In this document: positions 60,333-64,000 of the stretch, piece after piece
Layout of the letters: each line of letters opens with the position of its first letter
How positions within the stretch are numbered: the stretch's first letter is position 1
NCBI GenBank assembly: GCA_025455065.1
Contig: JALONG010000002.1
Coordinates: 126,422 to 190,421, forward strand
Direction of reading: 5' to 3'
Origin: Candidatus Kapaibacterium sp.
Lineage (GTDB): Bacteria; Bacteroidota; Ignavibacteria; Kapaibacteriales; UBA4661
Length of the DNA stretch: 64,000 bases
Translations under genes and position numbers: made by a program
Notes under the pieces: model-generated
The model's database searches: none
What the model saw: the letters and a program-made list of their open reading frames with translations, nothing else
Told to the model about the DNA's origin: nothing

Positions 60333-60416
60333 GGTTGTTTTTCCGTATTGGAATGAAGAATACAGCAATTATGCCTCTGCAAGGGTGATATAATCAAACT
60401 GCCAATTATGAGGTTT

Positions 60417-60558
60417 TTACCGCACCACACTCACCGCTTTCTGCCGAACCTCATTTTGTCCCTGCAACCGTACAAAATACGTTCCCGTCGGCAGTCCGCT
60501 TATATCCACGCGCTCGGAGTATTCTCCGGCATCATGGTTTCCTGCTTTGATGGTGCGA
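60417..60558. repeat. 142-base direct repeat, copy 2 (T9SS tail-coding)
   Basis: Matches 58775-58916. In this copy the block is in frame with its gene and encodes the last 47 residues. Confidence 0.9.
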
Positions 60559-61757
60559 AGAGCGGTTTTAGGGGCTTGGGTGAACAGGCGCTTTCCGCCA
60601 ACATCACACGTGCGAACGCGCAGCATTCCACTTTTACTTGTAACAGCAAAGACTGTCCTTGTTACCGGATCTCCCCATTGAAAATTGTCAATAGTTGCAA
60701 CGGTCATATCTGAATCTCCCGCCATGACTTTCATAGCGCCGCGAAATAAGACTGTACTTCGCCCTAACCATCTACTTTCTCCAATTTGAAATGTTCTTCT
60801 ACCTTTGATGAATTGAGTACCTAAAGGGCGAATACCTGATGTTAATGATTGCGCAAGATTCCCGTTCATGGAAAATTGTAGCGAAAAATAAGGCTCTGCT
60901 ATACGAAATAATGAATCAAGCGAGGCAGGATAAAGATCCGACAGATAGATTTCTACTGCAACCGTGTCGCCTGGATTGGCAATGTCGGGATCAAATCTAA
61001 TACCAGGCTCTATTTCCACTTCAAATCGCGGTGGTCTATTGACAAACACAACCGTAAATTCTGCTGTTGATGTGTCTGTGCTGTAAACACGTATTTGAGC
61101 GGTTATATTCAGTGGTTGCGGCAAGGGTTCAAGCGATGTTCTTTCAATCAGCAAGGTGAAAAATTCGCTGGCTTGCCCATCTAATACAATGTTTGACGTT
61201 GTAAACCCGCTGTTTGATGGATGCAGCCGGATTGTCCCCGTTGATTCAAAGACAGAGATTTGATTCACGGTAATGCGCTCAAAAGATGTGTTTGTTAGCT
61301 TCACAGATAGAAACCGCCTGCTGCCAGTCTGGAACGTATCAAGGTTGAGCGGCGGAATGATTTTGAGTGCAACGCCGCGACCACTCAGCGCGTTCACTAT
61401 TGTCCGATTCTGCTGCATCTGACCTTGCAGAAAATCTATACTCATGCTTGTTTGGTGATTTCCCAATGCAAGCGGAATAAAGCGGCATCGAACAGCGATA
61501 GTTTGCTGTGAAGCAAGTCTTACATTGGTTTGCCGATTCACAAGGGAAAAATGTGCAGTATTTGTGAGAACAATATTCTGAATCGTAATGGAATCGGAAC
61601 TGAGATTGCGCAGAATTATTGTTTGTTCGGACGTATCACGAAGCGGGATATTTCCAAAGGCGACAGTGGAAACTTGCAGTGTTTGAGCTAAACTCAGCGT
61701 ATTTGCACCAATGACCAAGAGAACAAAGAAAAGTAGAACGGTCTTTTTGCTATACAT
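60417..61757 (-). CDS. Secreted choice-of-anchor-type protein with shortened T9SS tail
   Basis: 446 residues. Signal peptide (TVLLFFVLLVIGANTLSLAQ) then repeated Ig-like ASPM/choice-of-anchor-D domains (VSTVAFGNIPLRDTSEQTIILRNLSS; ISVFESTGTIRLHPSN). The C-terminus reads CDVGGKRLFTQAPKTAL, then directly RTIKAGNHDAGEYSERVDISG: the NP-containing first half of the sorting domain is missing, while the second half is in frame. GGAGG lies six bases before the ATG. The barrel-protein gene is 10 bases upstream, so the two are one transcription unit with the gene at 58890-60332. Confidence 0.75.
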   Translation of the reverse strand: MYSKKTVLLFFVLLVIGANTLSLAQTLQVSTVAFGNIPLRDTSEQTIILRNLSSDSITIQNIVLTNTAHFSLVNRQTNVRLASQQTIAVRCRFIPLALGNHQTSMSIDFLQGQMQQNRTIVNALSGRGVALKIIPPLNLDTFQTGSRRFLSVKLTNTSFERITVNQISVFESTGTIRLHPSNSGFTTSNIVLDGQASEFFTLLIERTSLEPLPQPLNITAQIRVYSTDTSTAEFTVVFVNRPPRFEVEIEPGIRFDPDIANPGDTVAVEIYLSDLYPASLDSLFRIAEPYFSLQFSMNGNLAQSLTSGIRPLGTQFIKGRRTFQIGESRWLGRSTVLFRGAMKVMAGDSDMTVATIDNFQWGDPVTRTVFAVTSKSGMLRVRTCDVGGKRLFTQAPKTALRTIKAGNHDAGEYSERVDISGLPTGTYFVRLQGQNEVRQKAVSVVR

Positions 61758-61767
61758 AGTGTCCTCC

Positions 61768-62595
61768 TCAATTTTTCGGTGAAATAAAACGATACCGTAC
61801 CGCCAAACCCGCTTGTAAAGCCAAACTGCTCACAAGTTCTTGGGAAGCGGTCAGCGATGTTAAAGGATAATAGAACCTTGCAAACGGCGCAAGAATCCAG
61901 TGAGCAGGGGAAAGGCGTTCCAAATAAATTTCTGCCTCAAGTCCCGCAAACGCGGAAAGTTGTGGTGAATTTATATTCGGAACACGGCTTGAAAACTGAT
62001 TGCGCACGGTGGAGGACTTTCCATCTGCGCCGAGAAACCGCACGGGAGCGTCGTTCGCAAGTTGTTCGGCATATTCAACTCTGCTCCCCATGTCCAACGC
62101 AGCATTTACGCCAAGTTGAAGAAAAACTGACGGGCTGTAGGTGGTCGTTATCGGAATCGGCAAAAGACGAATCTTCAGCGACGGCTCCAGACCAAGATTG
62201 AGAAGGTTTATATTCATGTTGTGCGTGATGACAACGTTCTGCCCAACCCCTGCAACACCGACAAACACTTGTTCATTTTGACGAAACGCCGCCGATGACA
62301 TAAACAAATGCGCCCGCATATCGAACAGAAGCCAGTTTGTGAGTGTGTAGTCGAAACTCAAGCCTGCAAGCCAATTTTGCGTGTTTACTGTGCCGAAATT
62401 TTGCGGGCAGCAGGTGGGCAATCCCGAAAATTGGTTTGTGTTCATCGTTAAACTGCGAAAATCCGCGCCGCCATACACACCAATTCCCAAAAGCGAGTAT
62501 TCAGGCGGTGTTGAAGTGGTTGTTTGTGCCGAAGAAAAATTCGGGGCAATTGCCGCAACAAGCAGCAAAACGAATGTGCAAAGAGAAATTTTCAT
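61768..62595 (-). CDS. Outer membrane beta-barrel protein
   Basis: 275 residues. Signal peptide (MKISLCTFVLLLVAAIAPNFSSAQ). The mature sequence starts GIGVYGGADFRSLTMNTNQFSGLPTCCPQ, with the same layout as the N-terminal barrels of the OmpA-type proteins at 15435 and 17729 (NQHTASFNSLPG and NQHIANFEALPG). Strand-like alternation runs to a terminal AGLAVRYRF. It lacks the OmpA peptidoglycan-binding part. A GGAG ribosome site precedes the ATG. It is the first of three minus-strand genes with the two T9SS-type proteins. Confidence 0.75.
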   Translation of the reverse strand: MKISLCTFVLLLVAAIAPNFSSAQTTTSTPPEYSLLGIGVYGGADFRSLTMNTNQFSGLPTCCPQNFGTVNTQNWLAGLSFDYTLTNWLLFDMRAHLFMSSAAFRQNEQVFVGVAGVGQNVVITHNMNINLLNLGLEPSLKIRLLPIPITTTYSPSVFLQLGVNAALDMGSRVEYAEQLANDAPVRFLGADGKSSTVRNQFSSRVPNINSPQLSAFAGLEAEIYLERLSPAHWILAPFARFYYPLTSLTASQELVSSLALQAGLAVRYRFISPKN

Positions 62596-62829
62596 GCTTA
62601 CATCTCCAAAAAATGATAAGTCTTCAGTGAAAAGACACGTTTCGAGGGCTGAAAATACAACGTTGCAAAGAGGGAGGCAAGGACTTTGGGGTGAAATGAC
62701 ATTTGGGAGGGGCGAGTTGTTTTAGAGGGGAAAATTTGGTTCATAACCAACGTAAAGACGAAAGCTCTAAGCGGCTCGTGCCGACACGAAAGCGTGAAAA
62801 ATATCCAAAACTTTAGTAGATTGCAAGCT

Positions 62830-63840
62830 ATGAGCAGCCCGATCTATATCCGCAATAATGATTTCGATACACCTTGGAAAGAAGCAATAGAGATGTTTTT
62901 CGAGGAGTTTATGACGATGTTTTTCCCCGAAGCTGCCCGGCAGATTGATTGGGATGAGGGCTACGAATTTTTGGATAATGAATTACAGCAGATTGTTCGT
63001 GATGCGGAGTTAGGAAAGCGCATAGCCGATAAACTTGTGCGAGTGCGGCTTCTGGGCAATGGGGCGGAGCAGATTATCATTGTCCATATCGAAATTCAAG
63101 GACAGCATGACCCGGATTTTGCCAAGAGGATGTACATTTATCATTACCGTCTTTTCGATAAATACGACCGCCGAATAGCAAGTATGGCACTGCTTACTGA
63201 TGACAATGAAGCGTGGAGACCGTATGAATACAGCTATGAAGCACTTGGTTGCGAACTCTGCTTGCATTTTCCTCTTCAGAAAATGAGCGATTTTGCGAAG
63301 ACAGAATCAGAATGGAAATCGCTGGAAACCAGCACCAATCCTTTTGCCGTTGTCATCATGGCTCATTTGAAATCGCAGCAGACTCGCGGTAATGCCGACG
63401 AACGCTTGAATTGGAAGATTCGCATTGCCAAAGGGCTGTATCAAAGTTCAATGCCGAAAACAACGGTGCTAGAATTGATGCGCTTTTTGGACTGGTTAAT
63501 GACCTTGCCCGATGATATACAACAACAATTTACAACTGTTTCTCACGATTTGGAGACGAGTACCATGCCCTATTATGCTGATTTTGAATTGAGAGCCATG
63601 AATAGAGGCTTGCAACAAGGGTTAGAACAAGGCTTACAACAAGGCTTGCACAGAGCCTTACTCAACATTATTCGCAAAAAGTTTCCGGAAATACTTGCTT
63701 TTTTTGCACCGAGAATTGAGGCGATAACGAATGTGGAAATCTTGCAGGAAGCTGTCGCACTCTTGGTTCTAGCGGAAACCCCTGACGATGTTCGCCGAAT
63801 TATTCAGTCCGCAGAGGAAGGGAAAATCCTCAACACGTAA
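62830..63840 (+). CDS. Rpn-family recombination-promoting nuclease / putative transposase (PD-(D/E)XK)
   Basis: 336 residues from this ATG. It matches the cyanobacterial/FCB form of the family: DTPWKEAIEMFFEEFMTMFFPEAARQIDWDEGYEFLDNELQQI, then IIVHIEIQGQHDPDFAKRMYIYHYRLFDKYDR, which carries the catalytic E-x-Q (PD-(D/E)XK) site, and NPFAVVIMAHLKSQ. A glutamine-rich turn (GLQQGLEQGLQQGLHRA) precedes the C-terminal helices, as is common in this family. No inverted ends were seen around it, so it is not shown to be a mobile element by itself. An in-frame ATG at 62794 would add 12 residues. Confidence 0.88.
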   Translation: MSSPIYIRNNDFDTPWKEAIEMFFEEFMTMFFPEAARQIDWDEGYEFLDNELQQIVRDAELGKRIADKLVRVRLLGNGAEQIIIVHIEIQGQHDPDFAKRMYIYHYRLFDKYDRRIASMALLTDDNEAWRPYEYSYEALGCELCLHFPLQKMSDFAKTESEWKSLETSTNPFAVVIMAHLKSQQTRGNADERLNWKIRIAKGLYQSSMPKTTVLELMRFLDWLMTLPDDIQQQFTTVSHDLETSTMPYYADFELRAMNRGLQQGLEQGLQQGLHRALLNIIRKKFPEILAFFAPRIEAITNVEILQEAVALLVLAETPDDVRRIIQSAEEGKILNT

Positions 63841-63863
63841 TGGCATAGCGCAATAGCATGGTT

Positions 63864-64000
63864 TTATGCGCTCTCCAGCCATGAGCGAAAATCCTTCACG
63901 CGCTCACGGCTCACCAGCACTTCTTCCGAAAATGCCGGAATGAGTTTGAGTGTCAAACGACCGTTGAAATACGGCTCTATGCCTGCGATACTCTCTGCGC
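63864..64000 (-). CDS. C-terminal end of a LytTR-type DNA-binding regulator, 5' end outside window
   Basis: 45 residues are visible on the minus strand, ending at TAA (63864-63866). The text ESIAGIEPYFNGRLTLKLIP followed by AFSEEVLVSRERVKDFRSWL resembles the end of a LytTR domain of the type that binds DNA next to promoters, often with an N-terminal receiver domain. The frame runs off the right edge. Confidence 0.65.
   Translation of the reverse strand, partial: AESIAGIEPYFNGRLTLKLIPAFSEEVLVSRERVKDFRSWLESA

Noticed and set aside
60408-60713. Small plus-strand frame of 101 codons
   Set aside because: It is antisense to the T9SS tail-coding repeat and has no independent support.
62830-63840. 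Complete insertion sequence
   Set aside because: The Rpn-type gene is recognised, but no terminal inverted repeats or target-site duplications were seen around it.

Overview
The window looks like a chromosomal segment of a Gram-negative bacterium from the Bacteroidota / Chlorobiota / Ignavibacteriota / Kapaibacteriota (FCB) group. The signs are: large secreted proteins with C-terminal sorting domains of the type IX secretion (T9SS) kind, FecR (DUF4974) anti-sigma with an ECF sigma factor, a TonB receptor paired with a DUF4249 lipoprotein, OmpA-like envelope proteins, and promoters of the TTG-N19/20-TAnnTTTG type. I cannot name the genus. No rRNA, tRNA, CRISPR array or complete insertion sequence was seen.

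Layout. 1-7.0 kb: a giant mosaic secreted protein (cut by the left edge) and a secreted S41 peptidase, both with T9SS tails. 7.1-10.9 kb: a housekeeping run (tadA, rsmI, tmk, a SpoU methyltransferase, an MqnA/D-like protein). 11.0-21.1 kb: a 1338-residue Ig/PKD-like secreted protein, two paralogous beta-barrel plus double-OmpA proteins, a small secreted protein and an MsrB lipoprotein. 21.2-24.2 kb (minus strand): an ECF sigma factor, an anti-sigma-like protein fused to a beta-barrel-like domain, and a TIG lipoprotein. 24.5-35.9 kb (minus): a membrane transport and stress cluster (YitT, UspA, P-type ATPase, lactate permease family, Na/Pi family, an unusual ion channel, an SPFH protein, a class V aminotransferase). 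36.1-39.4 kb (minus): three envelope proteins of unknown role and a canonical voltage-gated-type K+ channel. 39.8-43.3 kb (minus): a glycosyltransferase with a HAD phosphatase, and two envelope proteins. 43.9-49.5 kb (minus): a sensor kinase/response regulator pair, a polysaccharide-lyase-like lipoprotein, small unknowns and an RMD1/DUF155 protein. 49.6-55.7 kb (minus): a complete cell-surface signalling module (ECF sigma, FecR, STN-TonB receptor, DUF4249). 55.8-58.7 kb: an ABC-F ATPase and a PIN toxin-antitoxin pair. 58.8-62.6 kb (minus): a barrel protein and two T9SS-type secreted proteins with rearranged tails. 62.8-64.0 kb: an Rpn-type nuclease and the end of a LytTR regulator.

The main unexplained material lies in two places. 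First, the sigma/anti-sigma locus at 21-24 kb carries an eight-unit octanucleotide tract inside the anti-sigma/barrel gene, a possible phase-variation switch. Second, gaps on the minus-strand half hold several families of palindromic or MITE-like intergenic repeats, including an inverted pair of about 160 bp lying 19 kb apart. In addition, a 142-bp near-identical block links the broken sorting domains of the two neighbouring secreted-protein genes at 58.8-61.8 kb.
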